This document shows positions 12,389 through 25,079 of a stretch of 64,000 bases of DNA, piece by piece (the stretch's first letter is position 1; every line of letters starts with the position of its first letter). Source of the stretch: Epiperipatus broadwayi (Eukaryota > Onychophora > Udeonychophora > Euonychophora > Peripatidae); the NCBI GenBank assembly GCA_028023455.1, contig JAQFVV010012424.1, positions 1,162,001-1,226,000 on the forward strand, read 5' to 3'. Below the pieces are notes generated by a model. It did no database searches. It was given only the letters and a program-made list of their open reading frames with translations, and was not told the origin of the DNA. A program made the position numbers and the translations under genes.

Positions 12389-14413
12389 TTATAACGATCG
12401 AAATGAAAGTGAAGATCGAATCTAACCGCAAAAACAATATCTGCAACTACCAGGGCGCCAACTAGGCATTTGAGCCTAGAAAAATTTATAAAGTAGGCAG
12501 ATACGCGCTGTTAAGATTCCACTTTATTTAAATATTCCGATCGTTAGCCCAAGTCACTAGCTCAGCGGAGACGCAGAGATAAAAATCTATATCTTAATTT
12601 ATATCTTAAATATAAAAGAATAAAAGCCACTGCCAGAAATTAACACATAAAAATATTTATTTACGCACATATAAAATCATTCTAAATTCGAGGAATAGGT
12701 TTAACATTTTTAGATTTTTGTATTACTCTTTAATTGTACATTTACATTAATTTCAATGAGTTTAATATTTTATTTAGATGGTCAAGTATGAATAGACTAC
12801 ATAGATTTGCATTTGAAAATAAAACATTCTATCCCTATTTAACCTTAGGCTAAAATTCGCAGTCAAACCGGCATCAATCCATCTGATACATTTATGTATT
12901 CAATGTAGCATGAAAATACAACAGCACAAATATACTATACTGTCAGGAATGGACATCTGAACAGGATAGTTAGAGAAAACATTGACTCTTGTCCAATACA
13001 GGAATATGACGTCTGTATAGCAAGAAGAACAATAAAATAAAAACTCCATAGGAAGGGACCGTGATCCTTTTTGCCGACTTACAATCCCATCCATAGGCAA
13101 AGGGTTGGTATGGTGTATTCAGCGATTCTGCACGTAGCGAAACTTATACTACATCTACTAATTACACAAATATATCCAATCCATTGACCCAATTCAACAA
13201 CGACACAAATAACCTAAGATTACCCTCCCCTAATATAACTTTACAAATCTATATAGCCATTCACGCCCGACTTAAATTTAACATTTAAATACATTCGCAC
13301 AAATGCATTTTATAAAATTTGTTTTAAAATGTTGAGTACAGATCAGCTGCACAGATTCCACGGTCAAAAACATTCCAAATTAAACACAACCGATCAAAAT
13401 ACAAAGTCCTCGATAAACATCACTTGCATAGGGAATATACAAATCCCATTAGCATTCATCGTAAGATGCTTGCAGTGATATCGTTGACATATTCTAATCG
13501 AATGTGAAAACCACCACATTATCAACCGCTAACGAATCTATGCAACGTCTATACCCAACCTTAATTTCCCTCATTTAAAATTTAAACAATAAATAATTTA
13601 TACAATAAGAAAAAAAAATGGAAATGATTTTTATCAATCGGAAAACATATAAAATTAAACATTATTAATTTGATTTTAAACTTAAAAAAAGTCAGATAGA
13701 AGTTATTTTTCAATTTAGAGTTCATGTCAATTTAGCTTACGGTAGAAGAGTCCAGGTTCCTGTTTTTAATTCCCACGACGTCTTCATTGGAAGATAATGT
13801 TCTGGAGGTAGCATTAGCTGGTTCCATTCTTGTATCACAGTCTTTTCATTTTATATATTTTTTTTAAAACAAACAAAAAAAAATGAGAGAGAACGGTAAG
13901 TGCGTCCTACCGTTCTCATCAAATCAAGTCCGAAAAAAAACTCTCTGGAACTCAATATTTCTCTTTTTATAGTAAATCTCCAGATTGAATGAACAAAGAT
14001 GTCACTAATCCAAATTTTCGTTCAGGTCCGGGCTGAGGCTTGGTGCTTCCATTGGTTAAGCTAATTTCTTTTTATTCTCTTATCTATCTTTCATCAGATC
14101 ATTTTAATTATACAAGAGCCCGAAGCTAGCTTGCTTTTCAAACAATTTATAAACAATCATTTCCATTTACAGATTACATTAATTAATACCTGTTTTTATT
14201 TTTAAATCTTGTACTTTTTTATAAAAAAAGTACGTTCAAATATTTATTTGTTTTTTTTTTTTAAAAAAAATATTTTTAAAGTTTGGCATCTGTGCGAATG
14301 TATATACGTTTAACAATATTTTAATTTTAGCGTTTAGTTTTTTACTTTTATTTGCGAACTTTTAAGTTTTTATTTTAAATTAATGTAACGACATATTTAT
14401 ATATCGTTACAAT
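12389..14413. mobile_element. Element C, copy 1: ORF-less element with inverted ends
   Basis: Begins TTATAACGATCG after a (TA)n tract and ends ATATCGTTACAATATATA before another, giving short inverted termini (TAACGAT). A subterminal hairpin, GTAACGA paired with TCGTTAC, lies at 14385-14410. Blocks shared with the copy at 17109-18631 occur in the same order along the whole length: TGAGCCTAGAAAAATTTATA, GCCACTGCCAG, AAGATGTCACTAATCC, TAGCTTGCTTTT and ATCTGTGCGA. There is no protein-coding capacity. It could be a non-autonomous DNA transposon or another element type; the class is unresolved. Confidence 0.6.
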
Positions 14414-14440
14414 ATATATATATATATATATATATAGTAA
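14414..14440. repeat. (TA)n microsatellite
   Basis: Uninterrupted TA dinucleotides directly following the end of element C copy 1. Confidence 0.9.
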
Positions 14441-14919
14441 CTGGACAAGGACAAACCCCACTCTTCATTGGTTTTATTTCCTGATGAGCATATTACAGGA
14501 AGGAACTAATGATTGGCATTCCCAATGCAGACATCACCTTATCTACAACAATATTTCCTCCTCATCAGAGGATGTAGTGCCATAGAGACTGGAAGCATCT
14601 AGAAATTTATGTGTTTGGTTTCCCAAATGGTGCCACTAGAGTTCCATCTCACTATAACCTTACTTACCATCATCTGGTTATGCTGGACATAGCTCAGCAG
14701 GCATGAGATTCTTGTGAGCAAGATGCAATGAATAACTAGTGATGCAAAAATGGAACTAAACAATTAGATTAATTTTTAATAACAACAATTTTATTAACAA
14801 TAATTCATTAGCAAGTCCTTCTAATATAATTCATATAATGAGAAGAAGTCTAGAAATATTTCAAATAAGTTATCTGAGCAAAAACCCATTTTTTTGTTCA
14901 TATGATAAAAAGAAGTCTA
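14441..14919. other. Non-coding sequence between element C and the minisatellite
   Basis: No coding frame. Less AT-rich than the average here. Some CTGATGA-like words occur, but without the other hammerhead core elements. Confidence 0.4.
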
Positions 14920-15745
14920 AAGTGATGTTTCAGGTAAATATACATATACAATTAATATACAAGTATTGATAATCACATTTTGATGCTGATAGAAGCATTT
15001 CAAGTAGGGATGCAGATAATATATTAGTGTTCATAATTACCTTCTGATGTTGATAGAAACATTTCAGGTAGATATACATATACAATTAATATGCAACTAT
15101 TTTTAACCATTTATTCCAGGTTTGTAAAAGCATTTTAAGCAGGTACACCTACACAATTTATAAATAAATGTTTTTGACTATTGATTTCAAGTCTATAGAA
15201 GCATTTAAATTAGATGAACAAATAATATCAGTATTACAATTATTATTTCAGGTATGTGAAAGCACTTTAGGTAGGTATACATGTTTGTAATCATTTATTC
15301 CGGGTCTGTAGAAACATTTTGAGTAGATGTGCAGATAAGATCAGTAGTACAATTATTATTCCAGGTATGTGAAGCATTTTAGGTAGATGTACAGATAATA
15401 TCAGTATTACCATTATTATTCCAGGTATGTGAAAGCATTTCAAGTAGGTATACATATACAATTAATACATAAATGTTTGTAATCATTTATTTCGGGTCTG
15501 TAGAAACATTTTGAGTAGATGTGAACATAATATCAATAGTACAATTATTATTCCAGGTATGTGAAAGCAATCCAGGTAGATCTATATTTATACACATATG
15601 TGTTGTTATTTTATTAAGATATATATAACACACACAAAAGCATTTATGATTCATATAGCATCCTATTATTTTTAAGAATCATTACAGGTAGGTAAGCAGG
15701 TAATATCAGCAATTCTGTGTGGAGCATTTATAATCCATCAAGTAT
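14920..15745. repeat. Degenerate minisatellite, about 60-65 bp unit
   Basis: Imperfect tandem copies built around ATTATTCCAGGTATGTGAAA, followed by GCATTT(C/T)AGGTAGATGTAC and an AATATCAGTA(G/T)TACAATT spacer. A higher-order pattern alternates a CCAGGTATGTG unit with a CGGGTCTGTAGAAACATTTTG unit. Units drift strongly in sequence toward both ends. No coding potential. Each unit carries an AG|GTATGT word resembling abutted splice sites, probably by coincidence. Confidence 0.75.
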
Positions 15746-17090
15746 GGATGTATATTTATACACATACGTTTTATTAAGATATCGCTAACATGCATATAAG
15801 TATTTATGATTCATATAGCATTTTATTATTTTTATTGGATATCTTTGATTTTTGTAATTGACATTTCCATTTAGCTGGTTCATTTGAAATAACTATTACA
15901 ATTATTATTAGAAGTATTTCTATTATTTGAACATATCTTAAATTTTATGAAATAATTGACGTTTAACTCATGAAATATGTAACACATATATATGTGTGTG
16001 AATGTTTGTAATTAAGTAATAATTTTCATTTCTTGTTTTCATTTTAAATAAAGATAAAAAAAACTATCGTCAACTTTTGACTAAAGTTAATAATTGATTG
16101 TAAAAGCTTTTGTTAAGACTAATAATTTAAAATTTTTCTCTCTTTTGTTTTATAAAAATTAATAGCTATAATTTTAATTTATATTCTATTGCAAATTGAA
16201 TCATTTCTAATTACTTACCTCTAAATTCATGTCATCATTTATTACTGCATTTCTAAATAGCTTGGCAGGACTAAATTGAAGCTGAATGGTTAAAACTTCT
16301 ATGCAAGGCTTGGAGTTCACATGTTTTGCAGATGGAAAGAGAGAACCAGGGTCTAGCTAACTGTCATATTAAAATGATTTTTCATTAGGCTGTTTGATGG
16401 TTCCATTAAGTCACCTTTTTTAGTAGTATTGTAGCTAAATCTTATGTTACTGAATCAATTAACTATAATAATAATAATAATCTAACAATCATCTCTCTCA
16501 AAAATTGTCTTCTAATCTGAATTCTCCAACCTATTTATACCTTTTCTTTCTATCAGAACAGATTCACCTTACATGTCTGCTGAATCCAATTGGTTTTGGT
16601 ATCTTTTCATCCATGTTCATGCTGTTAATCCCCCAGCTCATTGGACAGTTTTTCTTTGATGGGAACAGACTTTTAATTAATGACTATGTGTTTTTGAATC
16701 TTTAACTAATTGTCTTTTGCTTGCGGCATGGTGAACAAACACTTAATTATTGTTAAATTACCGTCATTCTGTGTTACAAATTATTCTTCTGAAATATAGA
16801 ATGAGTTGGAAATCAATAAAGAGATTTTTATTTAAATGATTTTTAACTTGAATTTATTAATTTTAATAAAGAAAAATTCATACTTTCTTTAATTGCAAAT
16901 ATCAACATATTTGTTTTTTTTTTTCATTTTAAAAAGTTTGATTTTTACTTTTAATTTGACCAAATCATTATTTTTAATTGTGGTCAAATTTCATTATTTC
17001 TTCCTCTTCTTTAAAATATTTAGTATAATTATTTTTTTTTAATTGGGGGGGAATCTTCTAAACATATATGTGAAACAGCATGTCTGTTTC
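15746..17090. other. AT-rich sequence, no gene recognised
   Basis: A 66-codon plus-strand frame at 16505-16705 has no recognisable motif. A G run is present near 17045. Nothing else can be supported. Confidence 0.45.
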
Positions 17091-17108
17091 AATATATATA
17101 TATATATA

Positions 17109-18631
17109 TTAACGGTCACTGAAAAGAGCCTTCAACATATCTGCCATATGAGAGTGCCATCTAGGCATTTGAACCTAGAAAAATTTATATAGTAGGCAGA
17201 TATGCAAATTAAGATCCAAAATTTTTTTATATATATGTTATTTTGACCGTTTTCCCATTGTCACTAGTCCATGGAGTAGCAGAGATTAATATAATATAAA
17301 TTCTTATCCAATTATATTTCAATATAAAAAAAGAATAAATAAAATAAGCCACTGCCAGTAATTAGCACACAAATAGATTTTTATTAACACACATTTAAAA
17401 TTGAGGAATAAATTTATTTTAGATTTTACATTAATAATTTTTTTTTTAAATTTAAATTCAAATTACTATTTAAATAGACCGCACAGATGGATATTTCTGA
17501 GGGTGAATTTTTTACCATGACGCATGTATTACTAATGAACCTTCCATACAAAGTTTTCCTGAAAACAAATCGAATCATTCACCCCTTAAAAAAAGTTTTT
17601 CCGAACTTTGGGTCATTCAAAGGGGTAAGTGAAGCAACCAACAGCAAAACATATACATATCAGGCAATGAAATTGAACCCTCCCAACTTTAACATAACTT
17701 TTAATTAGAACATAATATACACACACACACACAAAATGAAATGGAAATGATTGCTTAAACATCTGCATAAAAAAATATATTAACAATTGAATTTGCATTT
17801 TTAAGTCAGATAAGAGTTCTTATTTTCAGCTATTAATTAATTGCAATTTTTAGGAAAGTTCTTATTAAATAGACACAAGAGTTCATACATTACGGATTGA
17901 GCAGATTTAGAGATCCATCTTCGTGATCACTTTCATAGATTTTGTCATTCTTTGAAATGAAACCACTACTTGCCATTCATTTGGTCAGGAACTGTCATCC
18001 AGAGGCCTCAGCTCGTTGTCCGGAAAATTAAATTTATTGCAGACTTCCACATCGTGAAAATCTGCAATATAGCTAGTTATAATGATATATTCATAGTCAG
18101 CTCTCAGATCCCAATTATAATAATCCTTTGGCTTTTATATTTTTATTAGTCTCTTATCATCCAATCTTTGGATTCAAAGAGCAAGATGTCACTAATCCAT
18201 TCGTGTTTCAGTTATGGTTTGTGCTGTCATTTTTGTGTTTGCGTTGGTCATTTAATTCCTTTGTATTCTCTTATCTGACCATTTAATTTATTTTACATGC
18301 CTCACGGGTTAGTTTGCTTTTGAAGAATCATTTAATTAATAAGACAATCATTTCCATTTTCTAAGACTATAGAAATCAACATTATTTCTATTTTTAAAAT
18401 ATCAATCTTTATATTTTTACTTTTTTACAAAAAAAAAATACTTTCAATTGCTTTCATCTGTAAAAGCCTTCAAAGTTTCCTATCTGTGCGATCTATATAT
18501 ACGTTACACAACTTTTAATTTTCAGTTTTTAAGTTAATTTTTTTTTTTCATTTTAATAAATCAATTTTTATTCACGATCTTTTTATTTTAGTTTTAAAAT
18601 AATGTAACGGCATATTTATATACCATTACAA
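17109..18631. mobile_element. Element C, copy 2
   Basis: Starts ATTAACGGTCACT after a (TA)n tract and ends TACCATTACAATATATA before another. The 3' hairpin, GTAACGG with CCATTAC, differs from copy 1 at paired positions, including one A-T to G-C change on both sides of the stem. Internal blocks match copy 1 in order but with about 500 bp less sequence. Short frames at 17487-17708 (plus) and 17613-17798 (minus) have no motif. Confidence 0.6.
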
Positions 18632-18757
18632 TATATATATATATATATTGCAAGAAAATCAAATCATACATGTGACTTTATTTAATAAGCTTGTACTACA
18701 AATGTTATATAATCAGTGTGCTAATATCTCCTTGTAAGATTTTTTGAATATCCTTAT

Positions 18758-18797
18758 CCTCAGACTGGCTTCTAGCAGTTGGCTGTCATCAGTGAGG
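18758..18797 (-). ncRNA. Hammerhead ribozyme-like motif, minimal helix III
   Basis: On the minus strand: CCUCA, core CUGAUGA, CAGC-CAACU-GCUA, core GAA, G-C-CA-G, cleavage-site triplet GUC, UGAGG. Helix I (CCUCA/UGAGG) is five perfect pairs. Helix II has three pairs (AGC/GCU) but its closing position is a C-A mismatch. Helix III is only two pairs (G-U, C-G) closing a 2-nt loop. Very short helix III variants are known from Penelope-associated hammerheads. The helix II mismatch is unusual and could weaken cleavage. Activity is not shown by sequence. Confidence 0.45.
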
Positions 18798-18840
18798 CAC
18801 TAGAATATTGCGGCATTAGATTTAAAAATACCAGGTCAAG

Positions 18841-18880
18841 CCTCGCTGATGACAGCCAACAGCTAGAAAATGATCTGAGG
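18841..18880 (+). ncRNA. Hammerhead ribozyme-like motif, decayed partner
   Basis: CCUCG, core CUGAUGA (18846-18852), CAGC-CAACA-GCUA, core GAAA (18866-18869), AUC site, UGAGG. Helix I keeps five pairs, one now U-G. Helix III is disrupted. This is the right-arm counterpart of the minus-strand motif. Confidence 0.35.
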
Positions 18881-18939
18881 ATAGGGATATTTGGAAAAGC
18901 TTGTTAAGAGCTATTAGCATGCTCATTATAAATATATTA

Positions 18940-21900
18940 TAATGGAACACATAAACCAGGCAAACATCATTACCCCAAGAATAAATAAAATAAATAAGCC
19001 AGAGAATCAGCATCCAAAAGGCACTATCAGAAATATACAATACAGTATAATGATAAAGCAGCACCAGAATTAATCATTAAAAATTGACAGTCGTCCCTTG
19101 TAATTGAAATTAAAGTTACTCTATAAATCTAAGCTAATCATGACTTAATCAATGCCAAACTTAGGAAATAATATAAAAGCAATCATTAAAATTTCATCTG
19201 CACACACATATTTAAGTGCTAAAATGTCAACAATAATAAACAAAAATAAAATTCTGAGATTTTGATATCATTCTGATCACCATCAATGCTCTGGCTGTAC
19301 AATACCTGAGTGTACTAGCCATATATAAACTAATTATCAAAACATAAAGTGAAAATATGTGGTTAGTAAAGTTTATCTTTACCTATGCACCATCCAGAAG
19401 ATTTTCTATCCCCATATACACATGTATACCCACACCTATATATTGTAAACACTGTTGTACTAAAAAACAGCTAGGGATCAAAGGACCCTAAGAAATATTG
19501 CTATGTACAAGAGAAAATGTCTAAAATTTAATCTATTCTATATTAAATAATTTTATTAGGATAATCTACAAACTCCTTAAAGGATAACTCTATGATAAAA
19601 TCAACCATACTAACTGATAATTCCCAAAACAAGTAATTAAAAGGATAAAGTCTTCAATACATAATCACATATTTCAGAAATTATTTTTCTTAATAATTAT
19701 TTAATACAATTACCTAATAAATAATAAAAAAGAAAATTCCAGAGAAAATAATGACAAACTCAAAACTAATCTATAATTTCATTCAAGATATATGATTAAA
19801 TAACTAACATTTAATCTAAATAAGTTATTCCTCTCTACAATAATCAAACATGGAAAAAATCATTTTACATTAAAGAAAAAAATTAACTTTAACTAAAACA
19901 TTTTTCCTCCTTTTCTTTTGGGAATGGAAAGGATTACACACCATTTTGAAACACACATATATGAATCTTTTTAATCAAATGAAAAAAAAATCAATTATTA
20001 CTTTTTTTAATCAAAGAATGTTGATAAATATTGATGTGCACACAACCATATTTTATTACTATGAATTTTTTAAATTCTTCTTTTGTAATATATTTCAATT
20101 TAATAATTATTTTAACCCAAATTAACACAGGTTTTCAATTTAATAATCATTTCCATTAAAAGTTCTTCCATTAACATTTTTTGCATCTCCAAATTTTAGA
20201 TTAACAAATACTTTATTTCAGATTTAACATAGACTTCAGTTTACCATTCTCCTACTCATAACAGCCATTCTCCCTTGTAGCTTCATATTTCCAATATAAT
20301 TTTCATGTCCAGTTAATACAAATCAAGACAATCATGATTTTGAGTAATCAATTAATACAGGAGTCTTATTGGAAGTTTCTCTCAGAGGCCTTCTACATTC
20401 CTTTTGGAGAAATTTGTTATTCTATTTCACAAATCATTTTTTAAAAATTGGTAGTGATGACAGTTTAATTTAAGGCTTCAAGATTTGCTTCTCACTGTTC
20501 TCATCACAGCTGAAGTGAGACTAAAAAATACTATAGTCTACTGTCTTCTGCCTACATGCTATCTTATTGTGTAAAAAGTAATATTGATACCTATCCAATC
20601 ATAAGACTATCTCAGAAATGAAAGCATTAAATCTAGACCAATTGATTTTCTTTTTTCAAAAAGGATTTTTTTTCTCTGAAATTTTTTTAATTATTTGGAA
20701 AATCTCTTGTTATTGTTTCATTTATTTTTTGTTAATTACTTTGAAAAATGCAATATTCTATTTATATATTAATTTGAAAACTTTCATTTCTTAAAAAAAT
20801 CCTAATCCCTATTAATTGATAACATTTTTTTAAAAAAGTTTTATCTTGTTTTTTTTTTTTTTGAAAATTGATATATACACTTTCAAAAATTTTAATTACG
20901 CTTTTTTTTGAAAGAAAAAAAAACTACACACACACACACACAAAATTATTAATCTATTTTTTTCCTTTAAAAATCTAATAAAATTATATATTTATTCTAT
21001 TATTATTTAAAATGTTTTAGATTTGTCATAAGATCATTTCATGTATGAAATCTTTTTAATTATTGTAACCTAGCTGAATTGCTGTATGTAAGTAAAATGG
21101 ACTTTTTAAAAACAAATAAGCCATAGCAAGGCAAAGACTTCTTTCAACAGCTACCCCCATAAACAAACAATAAAGAAGAAGGTAGTATTCACTAGGCTTT
21201 TCAATTTTCAAGTTTATTTTACCTCTAGTAAAGGACAACTAAATTCTCAATTACTAGCCAACAATGGATAATTAACTGAGGTGTGTACAAGCCAGCTATC
21301 TGAAAAAAAGTTTATTGAAAAATAATTTATTCAGCCTGGATTCAAACTCCAACTCATAGGCTCTTAATGATATGTAAATGAATTAAAAAAAGAGTTGTTA
21401 ATATTAAAAGTGAAAATTACAAGTGTTCACCAATCAATAAAAGCATGCAGGAGCAGTTTTACATCCATAATTGAAATGTAAAATATGACTTTATTTCTAG
21501 TGTTTGTATTAGTAAATCATAATTAGTTAATTTTTAAAAAGCTGCAATTCAGAGATATTTCTTTATGAAGTATTTGATAAAGTATTATGTCTTGATTTCC
21601 CCTTTGGGATTAGATAAGCTTACATTGAAATCGTTTATATTAATCAATATAAAAAATTTGAAAAGTATAGATTTCATCCTATTAATGTGAATGAAATTAT
21701 CATTATTCCACATTACAAATAAATATTTTAGTGTAGATAGTAATATTTTGAATATATACATTTACATAAATTAAAAAAAATTTGACATTCAAATTATATT
21801 TTTTAAGCTTCTTTCCTTGTCTGGAAATATTATTTGCAAATTATAATTTAATTAACCAACAAAACCTTATTAAGTATTAAAAAGTTAAATTTTGATAAAA

Positions 21901-22920
21901 CTAAAAGCTTTTGAATTAATAATTAAAGATTTTTTAAATGAAAAAAAAAAGCAATAACAAGCTATTCATTATATATATATATATATATATGAAATATTAA
22001 CATTACATTTAAAAATAATATTAATTGTATTAAGTATGTATTTATGCATTAATTACCTCAAAATATCGAGATAATTAATATAAATATAATACAATTTTAT
22101 AGTAATAATAGTTCTTCCAAAATTTTGCAAATAAAAATGCCAAAAGGGTTTTCAACTGAATATGAAATATGTAAAAGAGAAAAAATAATTATTAATGTTA
22201 TATTAATAAAGTAAATTTATACTTTACTAAAGGTATAATTGATTATCTTGGTTGAGTACTAACCTTCATCTATATTGCAAATGCATATAATGTGGAGCTT
22301 AAAATTTTATATATATATATAATAAAGCATACAAATAAGTATTAGCTATATTTAGCTTAAGTGATGCAGTGATACACTATAAACTGGTTATAGTTAATAT
22401 TTATTTTAATATTTTAATATGAGTATATTAAATTTTATAAGATTTGTTTTTTTGAAAGTGACAGAATCATTAAAGTATTTACATAATTAATTAACATACA
22501 GGCAAATATATTCTAGCCAAAAATACTGAATTTTTCTGGTCATAATATTAATATACAGTAAAGCCATAAAGTATACTATATTTTGTTTCAAATTCCCTCT
22601 TGTACAATGTATATAGCATATAATAGTCTTCATTTTGTTGACAAGTTTTGATTATAATACAATAATTGTTTATTGTATAACATGCATATATATAACAGAT
22701 GCTTTTTGTATATAGAATGCATATATAAATTAAGATTATAATATTAACAAATTTAAAAAAAATCATAATATTAATAATTAATGGAAAAAGCACATTTACA
22801 TACATATTTAATGATAAAGAAGGAAATTAACCTTTCTAACATGTGCTGTTATAAAGTTACATACATATTTACATTTTATTAATAATATAGAAATACAGAG
22901 AGTTAGAGATAAGAAAACTT
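18940..22920. other. AT-rich sequence, no gene recognised
   Basis: Scattered short frames (18822-19064 minus, 21056-21238 minus, 22548-22805 minus) are hydrophobic, low-complexity and motif-free. There is a (CA)n tract near 20926-20942 and a (TA)n tract near 21971-21989. A weak tRNA B-box-like word on the minus strand near 21330-21350 lacks an A box, so I do not call a SINE. Confidence 0.45.
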
Positions 22921-22935
22921 GACTGTTTTTGCATT

Positions 22936-23379
22936 ATGAGCCCTCTTTGCAAAAGTTGTTTCTTCAGGACTTTCTCTACAAAGTTTCATTTGAGTTTTCA
23001 TACACTTCTCTCAAGTAATAGGCTTATTAACAACACTAAAGACACCATAGCTCCCGATCAAAACCCACATGCCATGTATAATATTGCATGCCCTCACTAT
23101 GGATGTAAAACCTCATACTATGGTGAAACCAAAGCCACCATAGCTACTAGGTTGTTGCAGTGTAAGTATAGGTATAATAAGTCACATACCAACCCAAAAT
23201 GGAATTCAATATTTGTACATCAAAAAGTAGCTCGACATGAGTTCAAACCCACCATTGAAAAATTGGTTTGTATTGAGAGGCACAATGTTAAACGTAAGGT
23301 AAAGGAGGCTTACTTCATAGTGGAAGACTCCTTCACCATTAATTGCAAAGAATCATGTTTTGCTATATCAAAAATATGA
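22936..23379 (+). CDS. Penelope-like element GIY-YIG nuclease fragment
   Basis: 147 codons. The C-terminal two thirds match the GIY-YIG endonuclease arrangement of Penelope-like retroelements: SNRLINNTKD linker, then Tyr48 (MYNIACPHYGC), YYGET at 61-65, Thr-Arg at 71-72, and an NVKRKVKEAYFI helix carrying the Glu near residue 123. Cys and His residues around CPHYGC fit the usual Cys-rich start of this domain. In the family this nuclease nicks target DNA and accompanies a telomerase-related reverse transcriptase. No reverse transcriptase is seen upstream, so this is a 5'-truncated element. The nominal start Met may not be a true start. Confidence 0.7.
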   Translation: MSPLCKSCFFRTFSTKFHLSFHTLLSSNRLINNTKDTIAPDQNPHAMYNIACPHYGCKTSYYGETKATIATRLLQCKYRYNKSHTNPKWNSIFVHQKVARHEFKPTIEKLVCIERHNVKRKVKEAYFIVEDSFTINCKESCFAISKI

Positions 23380-23399
23380 GCTAATTGACTCATTTGTAT

Positions 23400-24250
23400 A
23401 AAGTTTGCATATTGTACATATGTAACAATTCCTATGAGTGAGCCATAACAGGCTATGATTATGAGAAATATACTTTCTCGAAAGTGCTAAGTCTTTTTAA
23501 TTTGTTAATTATCATTTATATAGCTTTATGTTATATGTGTGTCAGCACAATTTTATTATTATACAACATATTTACAGTATATTATATGTTTATTCAATCA
23601 TTAATAATCCTGTTTCATCACAATACCTGTTCCAAATATTTTTTTCTTCAATAATTTTTTAAAATTCTAATAAAAACATAGTAGTTTTTTTCTTTTTACT
23701 AGAAAATACAGCTTCATCTGTTATTTTAATATTTTCAATACTATAATGATTTGGGAATTTATACAACAATCTCTATTTGCAATGAATATCTTGGAATTGT
23801 GGGATCTAGATTTTAGACTAAATTGTTTATAAATATTTAAGACTTTCTGATATAATACAAGACCACCAACAATAAAGTTTCTACAATTTGTGTCACTTAA
23901 TCAAAGATTTAATTTTTTTTTTGTTTTAAACCAACCCTTACTTTAGTTAAAACTTTAGCTGTTCAGGGACACAAGCAACTATAGCACAAATCTGATCCTT
24001 TTTATAATTTCTCTGATTGATGACTCATTCATTTGAAATATACATCTAATTTCTTACTTTTTTTATTTATTAAACATTATTTTTTTTTTCATTTAATAAA
24101 AATACTTCACAACTTTTTTTGATTTACCCTACACACAGTAAAATGGAAAGGAAAAATTCCTATATATATTTTTTAACTATTGTACTGAATTACATTTAAA
24201 TTGTGAAGAAAACATCATTAAATAAATTCACTTGAGAACATTAAATTTAA
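23400..24250. other. AT-rich sequence after the Penelope fragment
   Basis: Presumed 3' flank of the Penelope fragment and spacer DNA. No coding frame or repeat boundary can be fixed. Confidence 0.4.
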
Positions 24251-24251
24251 A

Positions 24252-24328
24252 ATAGGCAAAACTCTCCATAAAATAAGTTATGAGCAAGCATAAGAAATGG
24301 TGATCATGTGATGTTTAGTGATTTAACA
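24252..24328. repeat. Repeat H, deleted terminal fragment
   Basis: GGCAAAACTCTCCATA in one orientation is followed by AAATGGTGATCATGTGATGT in the opposite orientation. These are two terminal blocks of repeat H brought together with the hammerhead-containing interior missing. Confidence 0.5.
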
Positions 24329-24521
24329 TTAAATTTATTGAAAAAAAAAAAGGCCACCACCATACCGAAATTTGTAAAATTTAATGAGTTTATAAATTTC
24401 ATTGTTTTATTATTTCATTGTTAATATTTTTATGTTTATTTACATTTTTTTTTTGATTAATTAATAATTGCTTAATGAATAATTAAAGTTGTGTAGTTTG
24501 GTGCAGTGTACTTAACAGTTT

Positions 24522-24606
24522 TTTTTAATATGTCAAAGAGGGAAGCGAACCCGGGCCAGCTAACGAACCCGGGAAGCTATGCTAACCACTAGGCCACCAA
24601 CGCTTT
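24522..24606 (-). mobile_element. tRNA-derived SINE with target-site duplication
   Basis: The minus strand shows an A-box-like TGGCCTAGTGG and a B-box GGGTTCGCTTCCC in tRNA spacing, then TTTGACATATT and an A-rich tail. A flanking direct repeat AGTGTACTTAA(C/T)AGTTT (about 24505-24521 and 24606-24622, one mismatch) is a target-site duplication, supporting retrotransposition. It is expected to be copied by a LINE reverse transcriptase. No intact tRNA fold is claimed. Confidence 0.7.
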
Positions 24607-24619
24607 AGTGTACTTAATA

Positions 24620-25070
24620 GTTTGACTATTAATATGTACAGATTAGAAAGGTTTATGTTCATTTTTTATATGTATTTATTAACTTACTCTGCTTTTTAGA
24701 CTTTTAATTTAGATAAAATCTAATTTAAATAAGTTCAACTCATTTCAATAATTCAATCATTACAAATCTAAAACTAAAAATTAAAATTGAAGAAAATATT
24801 AAAAAAATTAAAGAAATCCTTTTATTTACAAAAATGCAGTAAAAGTAAAATATTTTTTTTTTCAGCTTTCATAAATAAAAGTGTGGGGCATACTTTACAA
24901 AAACAGAGAAATATATATTATATACATAGTAATAAAATATTAAAGAATATTAAGTTTAAGATATTACATTTCTAAAGATAACCATTCTCCTTGACATTTT
25001 AAATGTAATATTCATCATTTTGATGCTATATTTATATATGTTAAATTGATGAAAATAATTGAGTTTGTTT
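24620..25070. other. AT-rich sequence, no gene recognised
   Basis: A Lys/Phe/Ile-rich 62-codon frame at 24787-24975 is low complexity and is not called a gene. Confidence 0.45.
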
Positions 25071-25079
25071 TTAACTTAC

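Larger units (their letters stand above)
18652..18935. repeat. Hammerhead-like repeat H, foldback copy (subfamily 1)
   Basis: An inverted repeat centred near 18815. The left arm runs from AAGCTTGTACTAC through GGCTGTCATCAGTGAGGC. The right arm runs back through GCTGATGACAGCC and AAAGCTTGTTAAGAGC. Each arm carries a hammerhead-like motif pointing outward (see the two ncRNA entries). Related copies at 25080-25620 share the AAGCTTGTA(C/T)TACAAATG block. The repeat is immediately preceded by the (TA)n tract that ends element C copy 2. Confidence 0.6.

Noticed and set aside
14460-14590. CTGATGA-containing words near 14470 and 14575 as hammerheads
   Set aside because: No GAAA with a helix II between, no helix I pairing and no NUH site in position.
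21330-21350. tRNA B-box-like word on the minus strand
   Set aside because: No A box at the right distance, no tail and no target-site duplication.
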